This document shows, piece after piece, positions 8,193 through 16,322 of a DNA stretch of 64,000 bases. Position 1 is the stretch's first letter, and each line of letters begins with the position of its first letter. The notes beneath the pieces were generated by a model, which made no database searches, was not told the origin of the DNA, and was given only the letters and a program-made list of their open reading frames with translations. The position numbers and the translations under genes are program-made. The DNA comes from Microbacterium sp. LCT-H2 (GTDB lineage Bacteria; Actinomycetota; Actinomycetes; Actinomycetales; Microbacteriaceae): contig NZ_MODW01000001.1 of assembly GCF_001866135.1 (NCBI RefSeq), positions 868,001-932,000 on the forward strand, in the 5' to 3' direction.

Positions 8193-8969
8193 TCAGGCGA
8201 GGTGGACCGTGTAGCCCGCAGCGCGCAGCGCGTCGAGGGCGGCCTCGTCGGCTCCTCGATCGGTGATGACCGTGGTGAAGAGGTCCGCCCCGCCGATGGT
8301 GGAGAACGCCTCGGCCCCGAGCTTGCTGCCGTCGGTCACGACGATGGCCCGTCGCGCCCGCTCCGCCATCATGCGATTCACCGCCGCCTCGCGCTCGTCC
8401 TGCGTGGTCGCCCCGGCTACCGCATCCATCCCGTTCACGCCGATGAAGGCGAGGTCGAGCCGCACGCCGCGGAGGAGCTGCTCGACGAACGGGCCGACAA
8501 GTTCATACGTGCGCGCGTGGATGACCCCGCCCGTGACGACCACCTTGATCTCCGGTCGGGTGGCGAGCTGGGCGGCGATGTTCACCGCGTTCGTCACCAC
8601 CGTGATCCCGCCTTCCGCCGCCAGATCCTCGCGCGCGGCGAGCGCAGCCGCGATGGCCGTGGTCGTCGTGCCGCCGGAGAGCCCGACCACCATGCCGGGG
8701 GTGACGAGCGCCGCCGCGGTCTGGGCGATGCTCTCCTTCTCGTGCGTGCGGAGATGACTCTTGTAGCGGAGGGGCAGTTCGTAGGCGACGGTCTGCGCCA
8801 CGGCACCGCCGTGCGTGCGGGTGAGCAGCCGCTGCTCGGCGAGGGAGTCGAGGTCGCGGCGGGTGGTGGCCGGGGAGGCCCCGAACCGCTCCACCAGCTC
8901 CTCCACCGTCACCTCTCCGTCCGCCGCGAGGAGGTCGAGGATCGCGTGCAGTCGGGCCGCGCGCTTCAC
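8193..8969 (-). CDS. DeoR/GlpR-family transcriptional regulator
   Basis: A 258-residue repressor of the DeoR family. Residues 1-55 form the winged helix (LHAILDLLAADGEVTVEELVERFGAS, TTRRDLDSLAEQRLLTRTHGG), with the family's strict R-R-D-L-x-x-L pattern. The rest is the sugar-phosphate sensing DeoRC domain (GLSGGTTTTAIA, NAVNIAAQL, VTGGVI, FIGVNGMDAVAG, VTDGSKLG). Start is GTG overlapping the aldolase stop (GTGA). As last gene of the sugar operon it most likely binds one of the pathway's phosphorylated intermediates and represses the operon and perhaps the divergent importer. Confidence 0.92.
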   Translation of the reverse strand: MKRAARLHAILDLLAADGEVTVEELVERFGASPATTRRDLDSLAEQRLLTRTHGGAVAQTVAYELPLRYKSHLRTHEKESIAQTAAALVTPGMVVGLSGGTTTTAIAAALAAREDLAAEGGITVVTNAVNIAAQLATRPEIKVVVTGGVIHARTYELVGPFVEQLLRGVRLDLAFIGVNGMDAVAGATTQDEREAAVNRMMAERARRAIVVTDGSKLGAEAFSTIGGADLFTTVITDRGADEAALDALRAAGYTVHLA

Positions 8970-9898
8970 CGGTCGTCGTTTCGCGTCGAGGTCGCAGCCG
9001 TGACCGGAACCTCTGCGACCGGAGCGGGATTCTGCGACGGCAGCAGGGCGAACAGCCGCAGCATCCGGGCGGCTTCGTCCGCGAGGGCGGCGCGGGCGGG
9101 AGCGAGGTACTTGCGGGAGTCGACCAGACGCTCGTCGGCGGCGAGCACCTCGCGGACCGCGCGCGTGAAGAAGCCGTTGAGGTGGGTGGAGACATTGACC
9201 TTGGTCATGCCGGCGCGCACGGCATCGGCGATCACGGCGTCGGCCACCCCGGACGAGCCGTGCAGCACGAGGGGGACGTCGGTGCCGTCCGCGGCGGCTC
9301 CGCGCAGAGCCGCACGCAGGCGGGCGATGAGGTCGAGGTCGAGGGAGGCCGTGCGGTCGGTCATGGCGTGCGACGACCCCACGGCCACGGCGAGCGCGTC
9401 CACTCCCGTCGCGGCCACGAACGCCCGCGCCTCGTCCGGATCGGTGCGGACACCGGGGGCGTGGGCGCCGTCCTTCCCGCCCACCTCGCCGAGCTCGCCC
9501 TCCACGTACACTCCCGCCGCGCGGGCCCGGGCGGCGACCTCGGCCGTGAGCGCCACATTCTCGTCGTAGGGCAGCGCGCCGCCGTCGAACATGACCGAGC
9601 CGAACCCGAGGGCCACGGCCTCGTCGACGAGCTCCGGCCGCTCCGCGTGGTCGAGGTGCACCGCCACCGGGGTCTCTGCTCGTCGCGCCGCGGCGAGCGT
9701 CGCGAGGGCGACCGGCTCCAGACCGCCGTGGTAGTCGGCGCAGTTCTGCGAGATCTGCAGGATCACGGGGAGCTGGGCGAGCGCGGAGGCCCGCACGAGG
9801 CCTTCTGCGGTCTCCAGGTGGATGACGTTGAACGCACCGATGCCGGTGCCGGCGGTGGCGGCCGCGGAGACGAGCTCCCGAGCGGAGACGAGGGTCAC
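8966..9898 (-). CDS. Class II ketose-bisphosphate aldolase
   Basis: A 310-residue class II (zinc) aldolase of the FbaA/GatY/KbaY type, cleaving fructose- or tagatose-1,6-bisphosphate, or a related ketose bisphosphate, to dihydroxyacetone phosphate and an aldehyde. Visible motifs: HLDHAE (catalytic Asp and zinc His), EGELGEVGGKDG, LVLHGSSGV (zinc His) and KVNVSTHLN. Start chosen as GTG (9896-9898), which overlaps the PfkB stop as GTGA; the frame stays open further upstream but that part has no aldolase likeness. Pairing with a PfkB hexose kinase and SIS enzyme suggests a tagatose- or fructose-phosphate branch rather than central glycolysis. Confidence 0.9.
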   Translation of the reverse strand: MTLVSARELVSAAATAGTGIGAFNVIHLETAEGLVRASALAQLPVILQISQNCADYHGGLEPVALATLAAARRAETPVAVHLDHAERPELVDEAVALGFGSVMFDGGALPYDENVALTAEVAARARAAGVYVEGELGEVGGKDGAHAPGVRTDPDEARAFVAATGVDALAVAVGSSHAMTDRTASLDLDLIARLRAALRGAAADGTDVPLVLHGSSGVADAVIADAVRAGMTKVNVSTHLNGFFTRAVREVLAADERLVDSRKYLAPARAALADEAARMLRLFALLPSQNPAPVAEVPVTAATSTRNDDR

Positions 9899-10839
9899 GA
9901 AGGGTCCTTCCGGAAGGAGGCAGGGTCGGGGCGGGAGACGCGGAGCTGCTCCTCGAGCGCGCGCCAGCGGGGGGAGATGTCGCCGGCGAGCGGCATGAGG
10001 ACGGCGGCTGCCGACCACGCGGTCGCGCGACGGAGGATGCGCTCGGGATCGCGCTCACCCTCGGCGGAGAGCACGGCGCAGGCCGCGACCGCGGCGTCTC
10101 CGGCACCGGTCGGGTTGCCGGCCAGCGGCTCGTCGAGTCGGGCGTGCAGGAGATCGGTCGCGGTGACGGCGAGCATGCCGTCGGACCCGAGCGACAGGAG
10201 CACGAGCTCGGCGCCCCGGGCCAGCAGCGACCGCGCGCCCTCGACGGGGTCGTCGATGCCGGTGGCCTCGGCGAGCTCCGCGGCGTTGGGCTTGAGCACG
10301 GTCGCTCCGGCGTCGGCAGCGCTCAGGAGGGCCTGGCCGGAGGTGTCCACGATCACGGGGACGCGGGCGTCCGCACCCACCGCGACGAGCATCGGCACGA
10401 GCGACTCCGGCGCCCCGGGCGGAAGGCTCCCGGAGACGACGAGGACCGCGGCACCGGGAAGCCGGTCGACGACCTCCGCGAGGAGCCCGCCCCACTCGGC
10501 ATCTGTCGGGTTCACCCCTCGCTCGTTGACGATCGTGGTGTCGCCCGCGGCCTCGTCGACGAGGGCGATGCTGCGACGCGTGTCGGCCGCGACGGGCACG
10601 AGCACATGGGGCACGCCGCTGGCCGTGAGCTCCGCGGCGAACTCCGCGCCGACCGGACCGCCGGCCGTGGTCAGCGCGAGGACGGATGCCCCCTCGGCGT
10701 GCGCGACCCTGGCGACGTTGAGGCCCTTGCCACCGGCGCGGGACGCCCCGGTGTCGGCGCGGTGCGTCCCGCCTGCCGCAAGCCGGTCGACCTGCCAGGT
10801 GAGGTCGAGCGCGGGGTTCGGGGTGACGGTGAGGATCAT
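9895..10839 (-). CDS. 1-phosphofructokinase-type PfkB sugar kinase
   Basis: A 314-residue PfkB-family kinase that phosphorylates a ketohexose phosphate using ATP. N-terminal MILTVTPNPALDLT and GGKGLNVARV are typical of FruK/LacC-type kinases, and NPTGAGDAAVA holds the anion hole and catalytic Asp. LacC and FruK act on tagatose-6-phosphate and fructose-1-phosphate respectively; context favours a 6-phosphate substrate feeding the adjacent aldolase. ATG start; its stop overlaps the aldolase GTG and its start overlaps the ROK stop (ATGA), so the genes are translationally coupled. Confidence 0.9.
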   Translation of the reverse strand: MILTVTPNPALDLTWQVDRLAAGGTHRADTGASRAGGKGLNVARVAHAEGASVLALTTAGGPVGAEFAAELTASGVPHVLVPVAADTRRSIALVDEAAGDTTIVNERGVNPTDAEWGGLLAEVVDRLPGAAVLVVSGSLPPGAPESLVPMLVAVGADARVPVIVDTSGQALLSAADAGATVLKPNAAELAEATGIDDPVEGARSLLARGAELVLLSLGSDGMLAVTATDLLHARLDEPLAGNPTGAGDAAVAACAVLSAEGERDPERILRRATAWSAAAVLMPLAGDISPRWRALEEQLRVSRPDPASFRKDPS

Positions 10840-11792
10840 GCCAGCTCCCTGGCGCGGAGGGCGGCGCCGATCAGTCCCGCGTTGCCGGACAGCTCGGCAG
10901 GGACGAGCGCGGGGAGGCGGTGGAAGCTGAGGCGGGCAGCGAGTCGGGTGCGCAGCTCGTCGAAGAGCGCGCCGCCCGCCCGCGACAGTCCGCCGCCGAT
11001 CACCACGGCCTCAGGGGCGACCACGGCGGTCAGCTGCGCGAGCGACAGGGTGAGCGCGTCCAGCGCCGAGTCCCAGATGTCGGCGGCGACCCGATCCCCG
11101 GCGGCCGCCCGGGCGATGACGTCCTTGGCGCCGTCCGGGGTCGTCCCCGTGGCCTCCCGGTAGCGGCGCGCGATGGCGCCCGCCGAGGCGACGGCCTCCA
11201 GACAGCCACGGGCACCGCACGGGCACACCGGTCCGTCGGCGATCGGGGAGTGCCCGATCTCGCCGGCGTAGCCCCCGGCCGTGTAGGGGCGGCCGCCGAC
11301 GAGCAGGGCCCCGGCGATGCCGGTGCCGATCACGAGGATCACCGCGTCGTCGTAGGCCCGCGCGCCGCCCAGCTCGTGCTCGGCCCAGCTCGCGGCGCGC
11401 ACGTCGTGGTCGAACGCGACGGGGAGGCCGAGACGCTCCGCGGCGAGCGCGCGCAGCGGCGCGTCCCGCCAGCCCATGTTGCTCGCGAACACGCCGATCC
11501 CGGCGGCTGCGTCGACGATCCCCGGCACCACGAGGCCGGCGGCGCGAGGCACCACGTCGGGATGCTCGTCGCGGAGCTGCGCGGCGAGCACCTCCAGCCG
11601 GTCGAGCAGCGCGGGGGTGCGGTCGCCGTCGGCCGTGGGGGTGGGCGTGCGGCGGAGGCCGAGCGCCCGCCCGTCCGCGTCGAACAGCGCCGACTTGATG
11701 TCCGTCCCGCCGACGTCGAAGGCGAGGACGGGTGACCCGGCACCGAGCGTGCGCACCGCGGCGAGCTTCTCGCCGGCGTCGTTCGGGGTCAT
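10836..11792 (-). CDS. ROK-family sugar kinase
   Basis: A 318-residue ROK kinase without a DNA-binding domain. The phosphate-binding motif DVGGTDIKSALFD is near residue 25, EIGHSPI follows the substrate site, and CPCGARGCLEA is the Cys-rich zinc motif of active ROK hexokinases. It probably phosphorylates the incoming sugar (a hexose or N-acetylhexosamine). The ATG at 11792 has GGAG 7 bases upstream; an in-frame ATG at 11825 that overlaps the SIS stop is possible. Lies between the SIS and PfkB genes of the operon. Confidence 0.9.
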   Translation of the reverse strand: MTPNDAGEKLAAVRTLGAGSPVLAFDVGGTDIKSALFDADGRALGLRRTPTPTADGDRTPALLDRLEVLAAQLRDEHPDVVPRAAGLVVPGIVDAAAGIGVFASNMGWRDAPLRALAAERLGLPVAFDHDVRAASWAEHELGGARAYDDAVILVIGTGIAGALLVGGRPYTAGGYAGEIGHSPIADGPVCPCGARGCLEAVASAGAIARRYREATGTTPDGAKDVIARAAAGDRVAADIWDSALDALTLSLAQLTAVVAPEAVVIGGGLSRAGGALFDELRTRLAARLSFHRLPALVPAELSGNAGLIGAALRARELA

Positions 11793-11817
11793 CGCTCGGC
11801 TCCGGGGATCGCTGGCG

Positions 11818-12717
11818 TCATGCATCCAGGATGACGGATCGCGTGAGGTTGCGCGGCTGGTCGGGGTCGAGCCCGCGGGCCACGGCACGGTCGAGGGCCG
11901 TCCGGTGCAGGCGCACGAGGTCGGCGAGCGGGTCGATCGCGCGGTGCTCGAATCGGGCGCCCGTGGCGCGCACCTCCGTGGCCAGTCCTTCCGGCGCCTC
12001 TCCGAACTGCCACGTCACCCGGCCCGGGGCGGCGATCGCGATCGGACCGTGGCGGTAGTCCATCGACGGGTACGCCTCGGTCCAGGACTGCGACGACTCG
12101 CGCAGCTTCAGCGCGGCCTCGTGGGCCAGGCCGATCGTCCAGCCCCGCCCGAGGAACGTGTACTGCTCGGCGTCGCGCAGCGCGATGTCGTCGCCCTCCT
12201 CGGCGAGCACGGCCGTCGCATCGGCGATGGCCCCGGAGAGGTCTTCGCCCAGCGACGCCCGGAAGAGGGCGAGCGCGGTCGTGGCGAAGCGTGTCTGGAC
12301 CACCGACTGCTCGTCGGCGAACGGCAGCAGCACGGCGTCGTCGACGAGGGAGACGAGCGGGGAGTCGGGGTCGCCGATCACGCCGATCGTGCGGGTGCGC
12401 CCCTTGATGCGGTCGACGAGCTCCAGCACCTCGGTCGTGGTGCCGGAGCGGGTGAGGGCGACGACGGCATCGTAGCCGCGGTCCACGAAGGCCTCGGAGG
12501 CCGCGAACGCGTCGGTCTCGCCGTGACCGGACGATTCGCGCAGGGCGGCGTACGACTGGGCCATGAACCACGAGGTGCCGCAGCCGACGACCGCGACCCG
12601 TGCCCCGTGAGCCGGCAGCAGCGCCTGCTCCGCGGTGAGCTCGGCGGCGGTGGCCCACATCTGCGGCTGGGAGCGGAGCTCTTCGCGCATGTGCGCGCCG
12701 GGCAGCGAATCGGTCAT
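11818..12717 (-). CDS. SIS-domain sugar-phosphate isomerase/deaminase (AgaS/NagB-II/FrlB-like)
   Basis: A 299-residue protein with two SIS domains and no glutaminase domain, resembling the C-terminal half of GlmS. Motifs: VVGCGTSWFMAQSYA and LTRSGTTTEVLEL (phosphate-binding serines), HEAALKLRE (catalytic Glu/Lys region) and YRHGPIAI. Relatives are AgaS (galactosamine-6-phosphate), NagB-II and FrlB (fructoselysine-6-phosphate). It is shorter than typical AgaS. First gene of the operon, with AAAGG before the ATG. The gene set supports conversion of an amino-sugar phosphate to a ketose phosphate, but the exact substrate is open. Confidence 0.85.
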   Translation of the reverse strand: MTDSLPGAHMREELRSQPQMWATAAELTAEQALLPAHGARVAVVGCGTSWFMAQSYAALRESSGHGETDAFAASEAFVDRGYDAVVALTRSGTTTEVLELVDRIKGRTRTIGVIGDPDSPLVSLVDDAVLLPFADEQSVVQTRFATTALALFRASLGEDLSGAIADATAVLAEEGDDIALRDAEQYTFLGRGWTIGLAHEAALKLRESSQSWTEAYPSMDYRHGPIAIAAPGRVTWQFGEAPEGLATEVRATGARFEHRAIDPLADLVRLHRTALDRAVARGLDPDQPRNLTRSVILDA

Positions 12718-12808
12718 GATGAGGCCTTTCGGACGAGTTGTTGCGTACTTGTGATTGTTTCGGGCGTAATCCGATCATAGTATTTCGTCCCAAGAGAGCA
12801 ACATCTTG

Positions 12809-12831
12809 ATTTGTTTGTTTGCCTGACAAAT
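12809..12831. promoter_or_regulatory. Candidate DeoR operator in divergent sugar promoter region
   Basis: The 276-base gap between the SIS gene and the importer is unusually AT-rich over 12725-12835. It holds an inverted repeat ATTTGT (12809-12814) and ACAAAT (12826-12831), with a run of TTTG direct repeats (TTTGTTTGTTTG) inside. DeoR-type regulators commonly use such TTTG/CAAA repeats. The location suits joint control of the catabolic operon and importer. Binding is inferred. Confidence 0.4.
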
Positions 12832-12993
12832 AATCAGGACGAGTTCCCCCGAGCCCCCGCTCGGACGATCGCGACCACCTCGGCGGCGTGATCATCACGC
12901 ACCGTCGCGTGGAGTGTTCTGCGACTGTGCACCACCCCCCTCTCCGGAGAGCGGACCCCGCCCGCTGGAGCAGCACCCACAGTGAGGAATGCA

Positions 12994-14244
12994 ATGCCCA
13001 TGAACAAGTCACGGCGATACGGGGCCGCAGCGGTCGCGGCCGTCGCCACGCTGTCGCTCGCATCCTGCGGTTTCGGTGGATCGGGAGGAGACAGCGGCGG
13101 CGGCGACGACGCCAGCACGCTCGACCTGCTCGTCCCCAGCTACTCCGACGCCACGAAGGGTCTCTGGGAAGACGTCATCGACGGTTTCACGAAGGACAAC
13201 CCCGACATCAAGGTCAACCTCGAGGTGCAGTCGTGGGACAACCTCGAGAAGGTCATCTCCACGAAGGTCCAGGCCGGCGAGGCGCCCGACATCTACAACG
13301 GCGGCCCCTTCGCGGGCTTCGTCGAGGACGAGCTGCTCTACCCCGTCGAGGAGGTCGTGTCCGACGACGTCTACTCCGACTTCCAGGACTCCTTCCTCGC
13401 CAACGCCGAGGTCGACGGCACGGCCTACGCCCTGCCCATGATCGCCTCCGCACGCGCCCTGTTCGTCAACAACGACCTCCTCTCCCAGGCGGGCGTCGAG
13501 GCGCCGACCGACTGGGACTCCCTGCTCGACGCGGCGACCAAGGTGTCCGCCCTCGGCGGCGGTGTCGCGGGCTACGGCATGCCGCTCGGCTCGGAGGAGG
13601 CGCAGGCCGAGGCTGCCGTCTGGCTCTGGGGCGGCGGCGGATCCTTCGGCGACGCGTCCGAGATCACCATCGACACCCCGGAGAACCTCGTCGGCGCCGA
13701 GCAGATCAAGAAGATGATCGACGCCGGGGCGACCCAGGCCGACCCCGGCTCCACGCAGCGCTCCCCGCTGATGGACATCTTCATCCAGGGCAAGATCGGC
13801 ATGCAGGTCGGCCTGCCGCCGACGGTCGGCCAGATCGCCGACAACAACCCGGACCTCGACTACTCGATCGTGCCGATCCCGACCAAGGACGGCTCGCCGT
13901 TCACCCTCGGGGTCATGGACCAGCTCATGGCGTTCGAGAACGACGGCGACAAGCAGGAGGCGATCACGAAGTTCCTCGACTACTTCTACTCGCCCGAGGT
14001 CTACGTGCCGTGGGTGCAGGCGGAGGGCTTCCTCCCCGTCACGAAGTCCGGTGCCGAGGAGCTGTCCGGCGAGGAGTCCCTCAAGCCGTTCCTCGACGTG
14101 CTGCCCGACGCGCAGTTCTACCCGTCGACCAACCCGAAGTGGTCGGCAGCGGACGGCGCCTTCAAGTCGCTGTTCGGACAGATCCAGGATCAGCCGGCGG
14201 CCGATGTGCTGAAGCAGATCCAGGACCAGGTGGACGCGGGCTGA
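12994..14244 (+). CDS. Sugar ABC importer, substrate-binding lipoprotein
   Basis: A 416-residue extracellular solute-binding protein, family 1. The N-terminus has a positively charged start, a hydrophobic stretch and the lipobox LASC (Cys about residue 25), followed by a Gly/Ser/Asp linker. So it is anchored outside the membrane and delivers sugar to the two permeases downstream. Typical family segments: DVIDGFTKDNPDIKVNLE, WDNLEKVISTKVQAGEAPDI and YALPMIASARALFVNNDLL. Start ATG 12994 has AGGA 5 bases upstream; ATG 13000 and GTG 12982 are alternatives. Confidence 0.9.
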   Translation: MPMNKSRRYGAAAVAAVATLSLASCGFGGSGGDSGGGDDASTLDLLVPSYSDATKGLWEDVIDGFTKDNPDIKVNLEVQSWDNLEKVISTKVQAGEAPDIYNGGPFAGFVEDELLYPVEEVVSDDVYSDFQDSFLANAEVDGTAYALPMIASARALFVNNDLLSQAGVEAPTDWDSLLDAATKVSALGGGVAGYGMPLGSEEAQAEAAVWLWGGGGSFGDASEITIDTPENLVGAEQIKKMIDAGATQADPGSTQRSPLMDIFIQGKIGMQVGLPPTVGQIADNNPDLDYSIVPIPTKDGSPFTLGVMDQLMAFENDGDKQEAITKFLDYFYSPEVYVPWVQAEGFLPVTKSGAEELSGEESLKPFLDVLPDAQFYPSTNPKWSAADGAFKSLFGQIQDQPAADVLKQIQDQVDAG

Positions 14245-14275
14245 CCCGCGGAACGGAGAGGTTCGGGAATCCCCC

Positions 14276-15247
14276 ATGAGCCAGACGACAGAATCCTCGA
14301 ACCTCGCGGGGGCGGCCACCGGCCGCCCCCGCACTCCGGACGCCGGGACGGCCGTGCGCGGTCGCCCCGGCGGACGGGACCTCCTGCAAGCGCTGCCGTG
14401 GATCGCCCCCGCGCTGGTGCTCATCATCGGCGTGGTGCTGTTCCCCGCCGGCGTCATGTTCTTCAACTCCACCCGTGACATCTCGCTCTCGGGCCTGGAC
14501 AAGGGCTCGGTCGGCTTCGACAACTTCGTGACCGTCTTCACGTTCCCGGAGTTCTGGCCGATCTTCGTCCGCACGATCGTCTGGGTCGTGTCGGTGGTGC
14601 TGTTCACGGTCGTGATCTCGCTCGGCCTCGCGCAGATCCTCAACAAGGCGTTCCCGGGGCGCCAGCTCGTGCGGATGGCGGTCATCGTGCCGTGGGCCGC
14701 GTCCGTGGTGATGACCACGATGGTCTTCTACTACAGCCTCGAGCCGTACTTCGGGGTCTTCAACAAGTTCCTCTACGACATCGGGCTCTCCGACGACGCG
14801 GTGGGCTACGGCTGGACGAAGAACCCGACGACGGCGTTCGCCTGGTCCATCGTCATCGCGGTGTTCGTGTCGCTGCCCTTCACGACCTACACGATCCTCG
14901 CGGGGCTCCAGGCGGTCCCCGCCGACGCGATCGAGGCCGCGAAGATGGACGGCGCCGGCGCCGCCCGCACCTACTGGTCGATCGTCCTGCCGCAGCTGCG
15001 CAGCGCCCTCGCCGTGGCGATCCTCATCAACATCATCAACGTCTTCAACTCGCTGCCGATCCTGAAGGTGATGACGGGGTCGATCCCGGGCTACGGCGCC
15101 GACACGATCATGACGCTCATCTTCAAGTACATCGAGCTGCAGAAGAAGGTCGACGTCGCGAGCGCCCTGTCGGTCGTGGCCTTCCTCATCGTGATCGCGA
15201 TCGTCGCGGCCTACGTCAAGATCGTCAAGCCCATGAAGGAGGTCTGA
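14276..15247 (+). CDS. Sugar ABC importer permease (MalF type)
   Basis: A 323-residue membrane permease with a cytoplasmic N-terminal tail and about six helices from residue 40. The coupling-helix motif EAAKMDGAG followed by RTYWSIVLP is the EAA loop that docks on the ATPase. It pairs with the next permease. The ribosome site GGAGAGG is a little far from the ATG. The neighbouring lipoprotein supplies substrate. Confidence 0.93.
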   Translation: MSQTTESSNLAGAATGRPRTPDAGTAVRGRPGGRDLLQALPWIAPALVLIIGVVLFPAGVMFFNSTRDISLSGLDKGSVGFDNFVTVFTFPEFWPIFVRTIVWVVSVVLFTVVISLGLAQILNKAFPGRQLVRMAVIVPWAASVVMTTMVFYYSLEPYFGVFNKFLYDIGLSDDAVGYGWTKNPTTAFAWSIVIAVFVSLPFTTYTILAGLQAVPADAIEAAKMDGAGAARTYWSIVLPQLRSALAVAILINIINVFNSLPILKVMTGSIPGYGADTIMTLIFKYIELQKKVDVASALSVVAFLIVIAIVAAYVKIVKPMKEV

Positions 15248-15249
15248 TC

Positions 15250-16176
15250 ATGACCGTGACCGAGACCGCCCTCGTGACCACCGCCGACTCCCGCGGACGA
15301 CGAACCCCGCCGATCCCCGGCCGCCGGCGCCGCTACACCGCGGATCAGGTGACGCTGCCTCGGGTGATCCTGCGCACCGCCGCCGGGTTCCTCGTGCTCG
15401 CGATCTTCGTGCTGCCGTACCTCATCATGTTCTTCGGATCGGTGAAGACGAAGGCGCAGATCCGCTCGGTCGATCCGACCTACCTCCCGGTGGAGTGGCA
15501 CTGGGAGAACTACCTCACGATGTGGTCGACACCCGAGACGCCGCTGCCGTACAACCTCGTCTCGACCATCGTCATCTCCGTGTTCGCGACGCTCCTGGTG
15601 CTGCTCGTGTCGCTCCCCGCGGCGTACTACACGGCCCGGTTCCGCTTCCCCGGCCGCATGGTGTTCCTGTTCCTCGTGATCGTGACGCAGATGCTGCAGC
15701 CGGCTGTGCTCACGTCGGGCCTGTTCCGGCAGTTCACCGTCCTCGGCCTCGGCGACACCTGGACCGCCATGATCTTCATCAACGCGGCCTTCAACCTCTC
15801 GTTCGCCGTGTGGATCATGCACTCGTTCTTCGCCGGCATCCCCAAGGAGGTCGACGAGGCGGCGCAGATCGACGGCGCCGGACGCCTGACGGTCCTGTTC
15901 CGGATCAACCTCCCGCTCGTCTGGCCGGGCATCGTCACCGCGATCGTTTTCACGTTCGTGGCCTGCTGGAACGAGTTCGCCGCCTCGCTGGTGATCCTGT
16001 CGACGGACAAGAACCAGCCGCTGTCGGTCGCGCTCACGAAGTTCGTCGGTCAGTACGAGACGAGCTGGCAGTACGTGTTCGGCGTCTCGATCGTCGCGAT
16101 CCTCCCGGTCATCATCCTCTTCATGCTCATCGAGAAGCGTCTCGTCGGCGGCCTCACCGCCGGCAGCGTGAAGTAG
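15250..16176 (+). CDS. Sugar ABC importer permease (MalG type)
   Basis: A 308-residue permease starting at an ATG 2 bases after the MalF-type stop. About six helices (residues 38-300) and the EAA motif EAAQIDGAG / VLFRINLP are visible. No ATP-binding gene follows: a hairpin and a convergent ROK gene end the locus. In actinobacteria such importers usually share one MsiK-type ATPase encoded elsewhere, which is the likely explanation. Confidence 0.93.
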   Translation: MTVTETALVTTADSRGRRTPPIPGRRRRYTADQVTLPRVILRTAAGFLVLAIFVLPYLIMFFGSVKTKAQIRSVDPTYLPVEWHWENYLTMWSTPETPLPYNLVSTIVISVFATLLVLLVSLPAAYYTARFRFPGRMVFLFLVIVTQMLQPAVLTSGLFRQFTVLGLGDTWTAMIFINAAFNLSFAVWIMHSFFAGIPKEVDEAAQIDGAGRLTVLFRINLPLVWPGIVTAIVFTFVACWNEFAASLVILSTDKNQPLSVALTKFVGQYETSWQYVFGVSIVAILPVIILFMLIEKRLVGGLTAGSVK

Positions 16177-16205
16177 CCCGTCCGGGTTCCCGTCCCCGGG
16201 TTCCC

Positions 16206-16295
16206 CTCCGGCACCCCTGCACGACCGCGGCGCGCGTGCAGGGGGTCCGGGCGGATCCGGGCGTGCACCCCCACCCGGATCGTGCAGCCGGAACA
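16206..16295. repeat. Long palindromic intergenic element, family 2 (degenerate copy)
   Basis: Left arm CTCCGGC + 5 bases + TGCACGACC (16206-16226) pairs with GGATCGTGCAGCCGGA (16277-16292) across a loop of about 50 bases. The loop and left arm also form an inner hairpin, CCCCTGCAC (16214-16222) with GTGCAGGGG (16236-16244), that could act as a terminator between the convergent permease and ROK genes. The right arm closely matches that of the element at 28776-28860. Confidence 0.5.
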
Positions 16296-16322
16296 TCCGA
16301 GGGGAGAGGTCAGGGGGCGGGA

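Noticed and set aside
8193..10106. Possible fused aldolase-DeoR protein of 637 residues
   Set aside because: Only the DeoR part in this frame is meaningful; the upstream part is the shadow of the aldolase gene in another frame. The GTG at 8969 overlapping the aldolase stop is the natural start.
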